The notes under the pieces: model-generated | Seen by the model: the letters and a program-made list of their open reading frames with translations, nothing else | What the model was told of the DNA's origin: nothing | Databases searched by the model: none | Shown here: positions 21,301 through 27,142 of the stretch, piece after piece | Numbering within the stretch: position 1 is the first letter of the stretch | Layout of the letters: the number at the start of each line of letters is the position of its first letter | Assembly (NCBI GenBank): GCA_947568835.1 | Contig: OX387608.1 | Coordinates: 14,050,001 to 14,114,000 of the forward strand | Direction: 5' to 3' | DNA length: 64,000 bases | Source of the DNA: Protonemura montana | Lineage: Eukaryota; Arthropoda; Insecta; Plecoptera; Nemouridae | Made by a program: the position numbers and the translations under genes

Positions 21301-24084
21301 GGCCTCGCTGCTGCCCGGCAACGCTAACTTGCAGGACATGTTGGAGTCACGGTCGAGACAGATTGAGTGGTACACTCATCTCAATGAAACACAAGGAGCG
21401 CTCGCTGCTAGCAAGTGAGTCTCTCTGAATTGTCTTCAAACCTCGTACGGTATAACTTATGGAATGTTTACCTACCTATTTACAAACATCTTCCCGACGT
21501 ATGATTACCAAGCTACAGCAGTTTGTTTAGTTCAATTATTTTTGGTGTGTAGTGTGACAAAATGCAGGATATGAGTATTGGGATGAGAAAAGTTGAGTTC
21601 GATCAACGTAGCTAAGCTTGTCATCTCTCCTTTTTTTTTTTTTCAGATAATCCTCATATTTGCTATCTAAAAGGGCAAACAAAGATAATAATAATAATAA
21701 TAAAAATGGTTTTATTAGCAACTTAGGATTATACACAATAAGTGGCACTGTCCGGTGGTTACTATACAGTTTTACAATTTTACAATTTTGGCAAGTTCAT
21801 TGAATTCGATAGCTATTCCGTAGCTTAGTTCCTCTGCCAAGGAGGAGTGAGATCTTCCCCTAAAGATTTAGGTGATCATTGCCGCAGTGTTTGCTAAGTT
21901 CTAACCTTCATAGTTTTCCTCAAATTTTTCCTTTACTGCTATGTTTTGGCTCGTACCCCTGTTTATCCCACCTAATTTTCTTCCCCTACTGCTGTTATTT
22001 CCATCCTAACTCGAGTGTGCCACCAGGTTCATGAGCCTGCTGATGATGGGCCAGCAACGTGCGCCGAGCCTGTCGCCCGCGCTACCGCAGTTCGAGATGG
22101 GCCGCTCACTGGACGAGATGCTGGCGGCGGAGAAGCACCACGGAATGTTCCACCCGATTCACTCACAGCCGTCGCAGGTTAGTGGCTGGCCAGGGGCATT
22201 TCTATTTTCTGCCTCTGCAAAGAAGTGGATACCCAAAAATGAAATTCTCAATTTGACTTAAGATACAATTTAAATTTAAATCTATTTTACAGTTGCCAAA
22301 TGAGAAACCAATAATGACATTGTGCTAAAGTGGCTGAACTTTAAAATTTTGGACGTACACAGGTACTTGGGTCCCTTGAGTGATCACTTAGTTTATTTCG
22401 TAGAAAGCCATTTGGATTTCTTTCATATGAATTGTTATGCCCTTGTTCCCTTGATCCTTGCTGCAATGCCTGAAGATGAGCAAAGAAGATATGAGAAAGT
22501 TTTGGTATTAGGGATTAAGATGCCATTGATAGTTGATGCCTTTGTCCACAGATTAAGCTCCAATTGAATGATTTTGTGAAAATACTTGAATATTATAAAA
22601 CACTAATGGTGCAAAAACTGAGACATGCAAAAAAAATGTGTCTCTAGAGAATGAAATAGATGACTACGTACCCTAATTGTCAAAAAACCTAACATGTTTG
22701 TTGTTTGTTTCTATGTTTTATTAAATGGATATCAAGGAAAAATTAATTTGATGTGATATTTTGATTCGTCTCAGGAAGCCAGTGTCCAGATAGCTCAATG
22801 GTTCAGAGCAACACCCGCGCATTGCATTGCAAGGTTAATAATAAAATACCCCGCGCATTGCAAGCGTTTGCAATTTAAATAAGATTTCATCCTATGTACC
22901 ATTACTATTTGCAGCTGGGCTCGATGATCCCTCCTCCGGGCAGAGAGATGACGTCTCCCAAACCACTGCTCCTGCGGGACCTAGAGGCCAGCATGATGGC
23001 AAGTCGCGCAGAGCCACGTGACGTGTGGCAGGCGCCGCCACACGAGTCGGTGCCGCTCTACCGCCGCCAGGCCGTTCCTGAGCAGTCCGCGCGAGGCGGT
23101 AAGTGATGCTTGGGGATGCTGCAGACTTTCAGAGGCTGACTGACAATATCAGTCTAAAAAAAGTCCTTTTGTTGCATTGTGACCCCTTCTTAGTCCTAAA
23201 AAGTCCCTTTTTGAAAGAAAATAGTTCCATACTTAGTTTTCTAAATGCCTATTGTTCGCCCTAAAACTGAAGTGAGTCCTGTGAAATGGAAGTCAATCGC
23301 CATGCTAGTCGTTAAATTCCAGTCCTTTGGAATTAATAAGCTGGTGTACGTTTGTTCGAAGAAAGCATCTAATGCTCGATAGTGGCTGAAACAATCCTCG
23401 CTGATAGCTTCATGCTTCATGCTTGAAAGGGGAAGAAATTTACCCAAAGCAACAATTTGTGTGACAAGAAAAGTTAAGTAGCAAGGTCAAGGGAATGTTA
23501 TCTTTTCTACAGTATTTTCTGCAACGGACTGCTTTTGAAAACTTCAACTTTTTAGTCGCTATTCAGCCATCAGAGGCCTACGATATATACTTGTGTCTCC
23601 TCCCAAATTAAAACATAATTAAAAAAAAAAAAAAGAGAAAGAGAAAAACGACGTTCTCACTCCGCCAACAGGTAGTAGCGGTGCATTTGCCGGGTATGCC
23701 CGAGCCGCGGTCTCTAACGGCTTGGAGCATCGACCAATGCAGCAACAGCAGCAACAGCAGCAACAGCAGCAGCAACAGCAGCAGCAGCAACAGCAACAAC
23801 AGCAACAGCTACAACAACAACAGCTACAACAACAACAGCTACAACAACAACAGCAGCAACAGTACCAGCAACATGGTCCCATGCAAATACAACAACAGCA
23901 GCAGATGTCTCAGTCTATGTCACAGCAGATGCTGTCGCAGCAGGTCAACGCCGAGTTCGGCTCGGAGCCAACGTACGCGGGGGCTTTGCGTTCAAGCAAG
24001 TCCGACGACCCGCTGGCCGTGCTGCGGGCACTAGGCACGCGTTCTGACGCCCAACGCTCTGGTCTGTACCAGTACTTTTCGTAA
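253..24084 (+). CDS. HELZ: HELZ orthologue, SF1 (UPF1-like) RNA helicase with zinc fingers; 22 exons, 5' end missing
   Basis: Joining 253-380, 1481-1673, 2378-2477, 3242-3411, 9260-9458, 9991-10131, 11009-11200, 11711-12009, 12842-13027, 13507-13610, 13980-14079, 14615-14874, 15582-15847, 16577-16732, 17233-17407, 18481-18685, 19181-19407, 20254-20558, 21149-21414, 22027-22177, 22915-23098 and 23672-24084 gives one open frame of 1472 codons plus TAA. Every junction keeps phase. Order: C2H2-like finger, CCCH finger, HELZ-specific middle, SF1 helicase core ([31 protein letters not shown]), then a low-complexity Pro/Gln tail. HELZ is a cytoplasmic helicase family linked to mRNA decay and translation through CCR4-NOT and poly(A)-binding protein. 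Human HELZ is about 1940 residues, so some N-terminal sequence lies before base 1. I saw no clear PAM2 motif, but did not search rigorously. The identity is secure from helicase sequence matched from memory to human HELZ. Confidence 0.95.
475..690 (-). mobile_element. 3' fragment of a non-LTR retrotransposon (same family as 10390-10962)
   Basis: The stretch from TTTTATTAGCTGTTGTAG to TTCTTGGAGGAG matches 10410-10690 with small changes. It lies antisense to HELZ in the first visible intron and is the shorter of the two copies. Confidence 0.6.
1481..1673 (+). CDS. HELZ: HELZ exon b: CCCH zinc finger
   Basis: Acceptor TTCTTCAG to 1480, donor GTGAGT at 1674. It supplies the last His of the preceding finger, then [15 protein letters not shown] and a C-x8-C-x5-C-x3-H finger ([10 protein letters not shown], then C, then VDAH), followed by [12 protein letters not shown]. 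This is the HELZ CCCH finger, a probable RNA-contact module. Confidence 0.93.
2378..2477 (+). CDS. HELZ: HELZ exon c
   Basis: Acceptor CTTCGACAG, donor GTAACG. Encodes the charged helix [19 protein letters not shown] and following residues. Phase fits both neighbours. Confidence 0.85.
3242..3411 (+). CDS. HELZ: HELZ exon d
   Basis: Acceptor GGCTCTAG, donor GTACTT. Encodes [13 protein letters not shown], then [20 protein letters not shown] and ATRNHFSLR. The donor starts the 5.85 kb intron that holds the DNA transposon. Confidence 0.88.
3549..4030 (+). repeat. Left terminal inverted repeat of the transposon
   Basis: Reverse-complement partner of 7195-7667. It contains the T-run near 3660-3680 and a short shadow ORF on the minus strand (3784-3990) repeated almost exactly on the plus strand in the right TIR (7236-7442), which is a convenient view of the near-identity of the two arms. 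Confidence 0.88.
4475..7057 (+). CDS. Putative DDE-type transposase, 860 aa, single exon
   Basis: The uninterrupted ATG-to-TAA frame lies between long TIRs, so transposase is the natural reading. The N-terminal ~120 residues are Cys/His-rich ([26 protein letters not shown]), a likely zinc-binding and DNA-binding part. The core has three conserved-looking acidic blocks: GDFAENYSF (Asp513), [15 protein letters not shown] (Asp597) and [16 protein letters not shown] (Asp638), a DDD/DDE-like spacing of 84 and 41. An acidic Glu run lies near residue 755. The C-terminal ~100 residues ([24 protein letters not shown]) look like a small Tudor/SH3-like fold, by inference. I recall similar uncharacterised proteins in aphids, Hydra and other animals but know no settled family name. 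The start is the first ATG; no upstream exon is evident. Confidence 0.8.
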   Translation: MCSIGLFFEEECGPIEDLAIKSIESFNSDQQLSLALRTKCDNVKTVCHLHEKKFLRLYSCHHKLCCDPFQAHCGIVKVNGLREINAASRTKYLEIADLIPGKKLCSTCRKLLSLRLKELTTVSVLTPTKSTELDLPFVDIPCEADAVNQSLAAFGVSPINTTKLKGKSMFYSKRKFSEITQGVKKRLELVSPSNEEISKEDLTSSEECKDSIRDGSEIIAQLKEKFKTSTRSEKITILSVLPKSWSIKRIMQEFNASNHLVRKTKQLVKAQGILPSANQKAGKTLSPDCIQLIEEFYENDDVSRVMPGKKDFVSVKVGDNRVHRQKRLVLSNLSEVYRSFKDKYPDIKVGFSKFAELRPKHCVLAGAAGTHSVCVCTIHQNVKLMALGAKLPLLSDGTIKSYQHCLASLMCNPPLLNCFVGKCGNCPGTDELREWLEISFSENFIDSVTYKQWLSTDRCTLETITKPTDEFVDCFIEKCILLRNHDFIARQQAAFMQEKKANLKPGEVLVVGDFAENYSFVLQDAAQGYHWNNSQCTLHPFVCYFKPEDRDIQHLSYVVISDSLTHDTVTVHTFQKHLIRHLKQNISDVSHLIYFSDGAAAQYKNKKNFSNLCHHEVDFELTAEWHFFATSHGKGPCDGVGGTVKRNAARASLQKPYADQIMTPIDFYRWATENVWTVNFVFVANEEITANGIKLKERFKELKTIVGTRSFHAFYPKSLTSLHVKHFSLSEEINIVKIVEKNEEGEEEEEEEEEEATAAEIPEFEFKDVGSFITVAYNEDWWLACVLEKSSQSLELQVNFLHPHGPAPSYFYPSVQDKLIVAFADVLTLADPNTATGRTYFLSATDTNRATAGLIKYVPQ
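7195..7667 (-). repeat. Right terminal inverted repeat of the transposon
   Basis: Inverted copy of 3549-4030. The outer end is AATGACCCATAT. The inner end fades around the T-run just before TTCTTGGAAAGT (about 7200). Confidence 0.88.
9260..9458 (+). CDS. HELZ: HELZ exon e
   Basis: Acceptor TTCCCGCAG, donor GTGAGT. Encodes [20 protein letters not shown], then [20 protein letters not shown] and [11 protein letters not shown], the beta-rich middle region of HELZ before the helicase core. Confidence 0.9.
9681..9960 (+). mobile_element. 5S rRNA-derived SINE (SINE3-like), copy 1
   Basis: The head GTTAAGCAATATTGCACC ... AGATGGGTGACCA copies the 5S rRNA internal promoter (AAGCA box and GATGGGTGACC box C). 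The body to about 9960 shares blocks with 11430-11520 and 40060-40130. Confidence 0.6.
9991..10131 (+). CDS. HELZ: HELZ exon f
   Basis: Acceptor GGAAACAG, donor GTGAGT; 47 codons, phase 0 to 0. Encodes [19 protein letters not shown] through [10 protein letters not shown]. Confidence 0.88.
10390..10962 (-). mobile_element. 5'-truncated non-LTR retrotransposon, end of RT-like ORF plus 3' tail
   Basis: The minus-strand frame ending at 10615 contains [11 protein letters not shown] then [14 protein letters not shown], the typical C-terminal end of LINE reverse-transcriptase proteins (N-S-L-P ... F-K-x-x-L-K). Downstream (lower coordinates) the tail ends in ATACA-type short repeats near 10400, as in CR1/RTE-like elements. 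Family not assigned. Confidence 0.6.
11009..11200 (+). CDS. HELZ: HELZ exon g
   Basis: Acceptor GCGTTTCAG, donor GTGAGC; 64 codons, phase 0 to 0. Ends in [20 protein letters not shown], closely matching the corresponding human HELZ segment. Confidence 0.92.
11281..11640 (+). mobile_element. 5S rRNA-derived SINE, copy 2 (longest)
   Basis: The head AGTTTAGCAACACTGCG ... TGGATGGTTGACCACC resembles the 5S rRNA promoter. The body holds TATCAACCTCTCGACAGC, AGCAGGCTACGTGCC and a tail with AAACGCAACAAATAAG, all recurring at 39985-40275. Confidence 0.62.
11711..12009 (+). CDS. HELZ: HELZ exon h
   Basis: Acceptor ACCTCCAG, donor GTAAGA within CTCAA|GTAAGA. Encodes [37 protein letters not shown] and [20 protein letters not shown]. 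Confidence 0.92.
12600..12785 (-). repeat. Dispersed repeat, inverted relative to 18840-19030
   Basis: Contains TTATAAACTAGCCACAAAATTC, ACTATTGTAATTCTATTAG and CCTCAGGTAATTATTGTAAT followed by AAATAAATAAATG. These are reverse complements, with changes, of blocks in 18840-19030. The A-rich end suggests a retroposed sequence. Confidence 0.55.
12842..13027 (+). CDS. HELZ: HELZ exon i
   Basis: Acceptor CTTGTGCAG, donor GTGAGT. Encodes [20 protein letters not shown] and [17 protein letters not shown], the segment immediately N-terminal to the helicase Q-like motif. Confidence 0.92.
13507..13610 (+). CDS. HELZ: HELZ exon j: entry to helicase core
   Basis: Acceptor TGTGCAG, donor GTGAGT. Encodes [15 protein letters not shown] (the Q-motif-like LNxxQ segment of UPF1-type helicases) and LPPILIIG, leading into Walker A. 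Confidence 0.94.
13980..14079 (+). CDS. HELZ: HELZ exon k: Walker A (motif I)
   Basis: Acceptor TTTGTGTAG, donor GTGAGT. Encodes [20 protein letters not shown] and [17 protein letters not shown] is the ATP-binding P-loop; THSN matches motif Ia. Confidence 0.96.
14615..14874 (+). CDS. HELZ: HELZ exon l
   Basis: Acceptor ATCCCCCAG, donor GTACGA. Encodes [19 protein letters not shown], then [19 protein letters not shown] and [20 protein letters not shown]. Confidence 0.94.
15582..15847 (+). CDS. HELZ: HELZ exon m: Walker B (motif II) and motif III
   Basis: Acceptor TTGCAAACAG, donor GTAGGT. Encodes [17 protein letters not shown] (DEAA Walker B), [15 protein letters not shown] (motif III) and [19 protein letters not shown]. 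This is the most conserved exon of the gene. Confidence 0.97.
16577..16732 (+). CDS. HELZ: HELZ exon n
   Basis: Acceptor TTGCTCAG, donor GTAAGC; 52 codons. Encodes [34 protein letters not shown] and [12 protein letters not shown]. Confidence 0.95.
17233..17407 (+). CDS. HELZ: HELZ exon o
   Basis: Acceptor TCCCTTCAG, donor GTAAGG. Encodes [40 protein letters not shown] and VERVLNVQ. TPYxxQ is SF1 motif IV/V sequence. Confidence 0.96.
17877..17957. repeat. Fold-back (stem about 16 bp)
   Basis: TTCGTAGCGTAGCAAC at one end and GTTGCTACGCTACGAA at the other are exact reverse complements, enclosing about 45 bp. Probably a palindromic end of a small element in the HELZ intron. Confidence 0.6.
17955..18255 (+). 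repeat. Two-copy direct repeat with a 14-bp palindrome
   Basis: Two copies of AAGGCTGGCA-like start, TATTGAAATATTGTTGAAAT, CTACACACCACTCTTA and ACACATGGCAGCTGCGTACG; each copy ends AGCGGGTGCACT and carries GCTGCGTACGCAGC. The first copy also contains an AT-rich TATATA/CTCAATAT insert. Confidence 0.65.
18481..18685 (+). CDS. HELZ: HELZ exon p: helicase motifs V and VI
   Basis: Acceptor CGCTTCCAG, donor GTAAAA. Encodes [37 protein letters not shown] and [26 protein letters not shown] is SF1 motif VI with its arginine finger. Confidence 0.96.
18840..19090 (+). repeat. Dispersed repeat, partner of 12600-12785
   Basis: Begins in TTTATTTATTTATTTG, then ATTACAATAATTACCTGAGG, a diverged reverse complement of 12600-12785. 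The extra end ATCATGGGGCAGCGCATTCC is seen only here. Confidence 0.55.
19181..19407 (+). CDS. HELZ: HELZ exon q: end of helicase core
   Basis: Acceptor GCGTTCCAG, donor GTTAGT. Encodes [20 protein letters not shown] and [19 protein letters not shown], then a Pro-rich linker. Confidence 0.94.
19495..19605 (-). mobile_element. tRNA-derived SINE, copy 1
   Basis: On the minus strand: AAGCTCAATGGGATGGAGC (A-box like), then TGGGTTCGAGTCCCCG (B box GGTTCGAGTCC), then TTTGGGCATCAATTTTTGAG. The same B-box and tail block recurs at 40316-40387. Confidence 0.65.
20254..20558 (+). CDS. HELZ: HELZ exon r: Pro-rich tail
   Basis: Acceptor TTCTCTCAG, donor GTTAGT. Encodes [20 protein letters not shown] and further Pro-rich sequence ending [14 protein letters not shown]-terminal tails are long and disordered. 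Confidence 0.88.
21149..21414 (+). CDS. HELZ: HELZ exon s
   Basis: Acceptor TCTACGCAG, donor GTGAGT. Encodes [31 protein letters not shown]-like sequence and [20 protein letters not shown]. Confidence 0.85.
22027..22177 (+). CDS. HELZ: HELZ exon t
   Basis: Acceptor GCCACCAG, donor GTTAGT. Encodes [20 protein letters not shown] and [20 protein letters not shown]. Phases 2 to 0 fit its neighbours. Confidence 0.82.
22775..22895 (+). mobile_element. tRNA-derived SINE, partial copy 2
   Basis: GAAGCCAGTGTCCAGATAGC with TAGCTCAATGGTTCAGAGC is a good A-box head. The B-box part is missing, and the tail AATAAAATACCCCGCGCATT ... TTTAAATAAGATTTCATCC matches 40396-40450. Confidence 0.62.
22915..23098 (+). 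CDS. HELZ: HELZ exon u
   Basis: Acceptor TATTTGCAG, donor GTAAGT. Encodes [20 protein letters not shown] and [25 protein letters not shown] tail ends about 20 bp before the acceptor. Confidence 0.83.
23672..24084 (+). CDS. HELZ: HELZ last exon with polyglutamine tract
   Basis: Acceptor CGCCAACAG; TAA at 24082-24084. After [19 protein letters not shown] comes a CAG/CAA-encoded Gln tract (about 23737-23873) broken by a few Leu, then [19 protein letters not shown] and a C-terminus of [20 protein letters not shown]. The phase from the previous exon fits exactly. Confidence 0.85.
23737..23873 (+). repeat. CAG/CAA trinucleotide repeat coding polyglutamine
   Basis: Mixed CAG and CAA codons encode a run of 20+ Gln followed by three Gln4-Leu-type units. 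Codon mixing suggests selection on the amino acid rather than a pure DNA expansion. Confidence 0.9.
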
Positions 24085-25900
24085 GAATCGAAAACAACCG
24101 ACTAAAATGAACGGTATCTACACATCGTGCATGCTCGATTGCATGGCGCTGAAATACGAATGGACCTGCGCTAAGAAGCCGAAAAAAAACTCATGTCATA
24201 CGCTGAAATGGTTACGAAATCGGCTTGGTGGTCATGTTTTAGACACTGCTACGAAAACGGTATAGTGCTTAGAAGTTAAGCAAATGTCTTGGCATACCAT
24301 TGAAATGGTAACGGAATCAGCCTGGCCAAGTTCGATATGCTGCTGCGGGAATAGAACTGTGCTTAAAAGCAAAGCAAACTTCTTGACATACCAGTGAAAT
24401 GGGAATGCAATCAGCTCAGTGGCCATGTTCCAGACACTGCTACAAAACAAAACGATGACTCCCTGGGCCCCGTTTGTGTCAATCTTTTAGAAGAAACGGC
24501 TCACGTAGCTTGTGAATCTACTACGATCTTGCCAGCCTTCTTGGGATGACATTTATGTCGATGAGTTGTGTCTTGACCAAACGATAATTGCTAATCAAGT
24601 GACTACGATTTATGACCGGATAGAAATTGCAAAAGAAACGTGTCTGTTGGAATTTTTTAATACTGAGGCAAGGTTTGTAAAAACGTCGAAAGCTGTTGAA
24701 ACGGTGACAAATTTAAGCGCAAAAGGTTTTACGATTGCATTACAGAGATGCAGGTTTCTTGGATCTTCATGCAACGCTTCTCAGCTTGTGACATGCGATA
24801 CGCGAAGAGATTTTAGATCTCTTCCCAGTTTAAAAGTTGCTTGGTATGCGTAGTTGACAGGCGAGCGGCCATCTAGAATTCAGATCTCTCGTTACCTAGA
24901 TCAAATTACAAGCGCTCTGGTTTTATAGAGGGGTTTTTTGTCCCGAAGAAGGTTTCCCCCTCGACAAAAATAATCTACTAAGAATGAAATGCAGAGGCCA
25001 TGTAGGTACAGGATCACAGTAAGTCAACCATTTGGTGTAACGTATTGATTAGTTAGCTGGTTTGCGATAGAGGGTAGATAGTGTGCCGCTAAGAAGGATG
25101 CAGAGTTATTAAAGGACATGTTGTTATTTATTTATATTTATGATTCACCTCCGAGCGAGAACTTCTGGCAGGTTATGTGTAGCGATGGCTTATTGAGGCA
25201 AACTAGTTTCTGTCTTGTTTCCTTGGGAGGATGCAGTACAAGGATAATTACTTTGTAATTAACAGCAAAACAGAGACCAGGAGGAAGGTTGTGTAAATTG
25301 TCGGTCAGTTGTCAATTGTAATAGAACAATTGCATATACCATGAAAAAGACAACTTATAGATACCGATCGATTTTTTTTTTTACACAATTGACCCTCGAC
25401 GTTTATGTACTCCACGTCTCTGTGTGATCGAAGGCGTTCTATAGTATTAGGAGGTAGGTAGTTGACAACCTTCATGATAAATGTACTATATATGTAATAT
25501 GTATATATATGTTATCACCGTTTAAGAGGTATGACCCTTGATCTCAAGCTGTCGCTGGGACAAGAAATCAGGAAAGAAATCATGTAGGTTCTATTTTTGA
25601 GACCAATTTTAATTGCGTAACTCCCAAAAGCAAAGCTGATAGTCCTGTTGTTTCAATTGTGGCAAAAGTTTGTAACATCGACTTCTCGGCATGGATTGTA
25701 GGCCTCGAAAGGATGGCCTACAAGCAAACAAATATAGTAGCTGTTGTAGTGTTCGTGTTCTTATGTCGGAAATTTGACGTGAAACTAATAATTTGCAAAA
25801 ATGTAACTGTCAGAAAATCGTGAAAATAATATTTTTATTTTCTACCTTTTCCTGTCAGCAATGTACAGAGATTAAATAAAATTAATGAATTATAATTATA
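24085..25900 (+). other. HELZ: HELZ 3' UTR (putative)
   Basis: No coding frame of note follows the stop codon. The first convincing AATAAA is at 25875-25880, implying a ~1.8 kb 3' UTR. The end was not confirmed, and an earlier weak signal could be used. Confidence 0.45.
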
Positions 25901-25959
25901 ATAATAACGATAGTTTTCTGTTTAGTTTGTACCTGAAATACCTCTGGATTTCTTTTACC

Positions 25960-26480
25960 CGTGGATAGAATGTTGAAAGATTAAGCTTGGAATGTGCAGC
26001 AGCGATCAGATGTAAATGCCATGACTGCTGAGAGTATTTTGGTGATTATTCGTGAATTCAACACACAGGGATTTTCTTTACGTAAACATCTCCGACCCTT
26101 TTCAAAATTTCAGCATTTGTTACCCGAGTCACCAAATAACAAAAATATATTTTTTTAAGCATTGTGCCAACTAATGTGGGAGAGCTTTTTAAAGTTGGGC
26201 TCTTTTCACGTTCCACCTGTGCAAAGAGGTTCATATTATCTCTGATGTCTAAAGAACTATTTAAGTTACAGACCTGCATTTTTCAGCATTGGAAAGTTAG
26301 TAACGTAGTCGACAATTCTTAGTCACAAAATTTTGTAAAATCCTAACTAATTCTTAGATACTATTTTACATCGATATTTTTTTAAACGACTATAACTCAC
26401 GACATGTCAATTGTGCACAGAGACTTTGCATTTTTTACTCGTTGTCTAAAGACAGATTTTTTTCTTGTGGACCAATTCCT
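25960..26480 (+). repeat. Dispersed repeat fragment related (inverted) to 39590-39990
   Basis: CTTTTCAAAATTTCAGCATTTG, TTACCCGAGTCACCAAATAA, CCAACTAATGTGGGAGAG and TTTTTTTAAACGACTATAAC match, with divergence, the reverse complement of 39570-39790. It may overlap the 3' end of the HELZ transcript. Confidence 0.5.
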
Positions 26481-26821
26481 GAAAATGTTTATGGTTTTTG
26501 AAGATAGGTATCTTTGCTATGTCATTTCAAAAACCATATATGTAAAGAAAGTATCTGATAACTTGTAAGTATCTCTCTAACATTTTTAACAAATTTCCCT
26601 AACAATTAGAATACCTGAGTTATCTGCAGAATAAGTAAATTGTAATTGGTCATTTTTAGGTGATCTATAAGGTTCGGTCCAAAGAAAATACATTATACTT
26701 TGCTAATTTGATTTATTCATACTAATCCAGTTTTTCAAAACAGACATCATTTCAATTCACAAAGGTAATGCAAAATAACTTTTATCTTGTATCATTTATC
26801 ATACTTTCTTAGAGGGTTTGT

Positions 26822-26841
26822 GGGGGGGGGGGGGGGGGGGG
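26822..26841 (+). repeat. G20 homopolymer run
   Basis: Twenty consecutive G downstream of the QT-repeat gene's stop. Length is likely unreliable in the assembly. Confidence 0.9.
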
Positions 26842-26957
26842 TATACCAAGATGAAGTATGCAATTTCACTGATGGTATTATGCACTGCTGACCTATGAGC
26901 TATACAATAATAAATAGGAATGTTCCTGCCTAGCAGGTATTTTTAAACTGTCCTTAT

Positions 26958-27142
26958 TTAAAGCGTTTTGTTGGCAATATCAAGAGAGTTGCTTCGTTGG
27001 GTCTTTAGTCGTTGTAGATAATCGATCATCCTTTCTTCTGCTGAAACAAGAACGCCCCTTTTTCCAGATTCCTGAGGACAGTCGCGTAGGTCTTGCTCAA
27101 TTTCAAGCAACGCTTTTTCAGCGGTCTGGATTTTGTGTGCAT
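26958..27142 (-). CDS. QT-repeat gene exon 3 (C-terminus)
   Basis: Acceptor TCTTTCGTAG, stop TAA at 26960-26958. Encodes HKIQTAEKALLEIEQDLRDC, SAEERMIDYLQRLKTQRSN and ends ANKTL. Predicted helical. The ORF stays open only in the frame dictated by the splice. Candidate AATAAA (plus-strand TTTATT) at 26712-26717. Confidence 0.75.

Noticed and set aside
23608-23882. Minus-strand frames of poly-Leu or poly-Cys
   Set aside because: Reverse reading of the CAG/CAA tract in the HELZ last exon.
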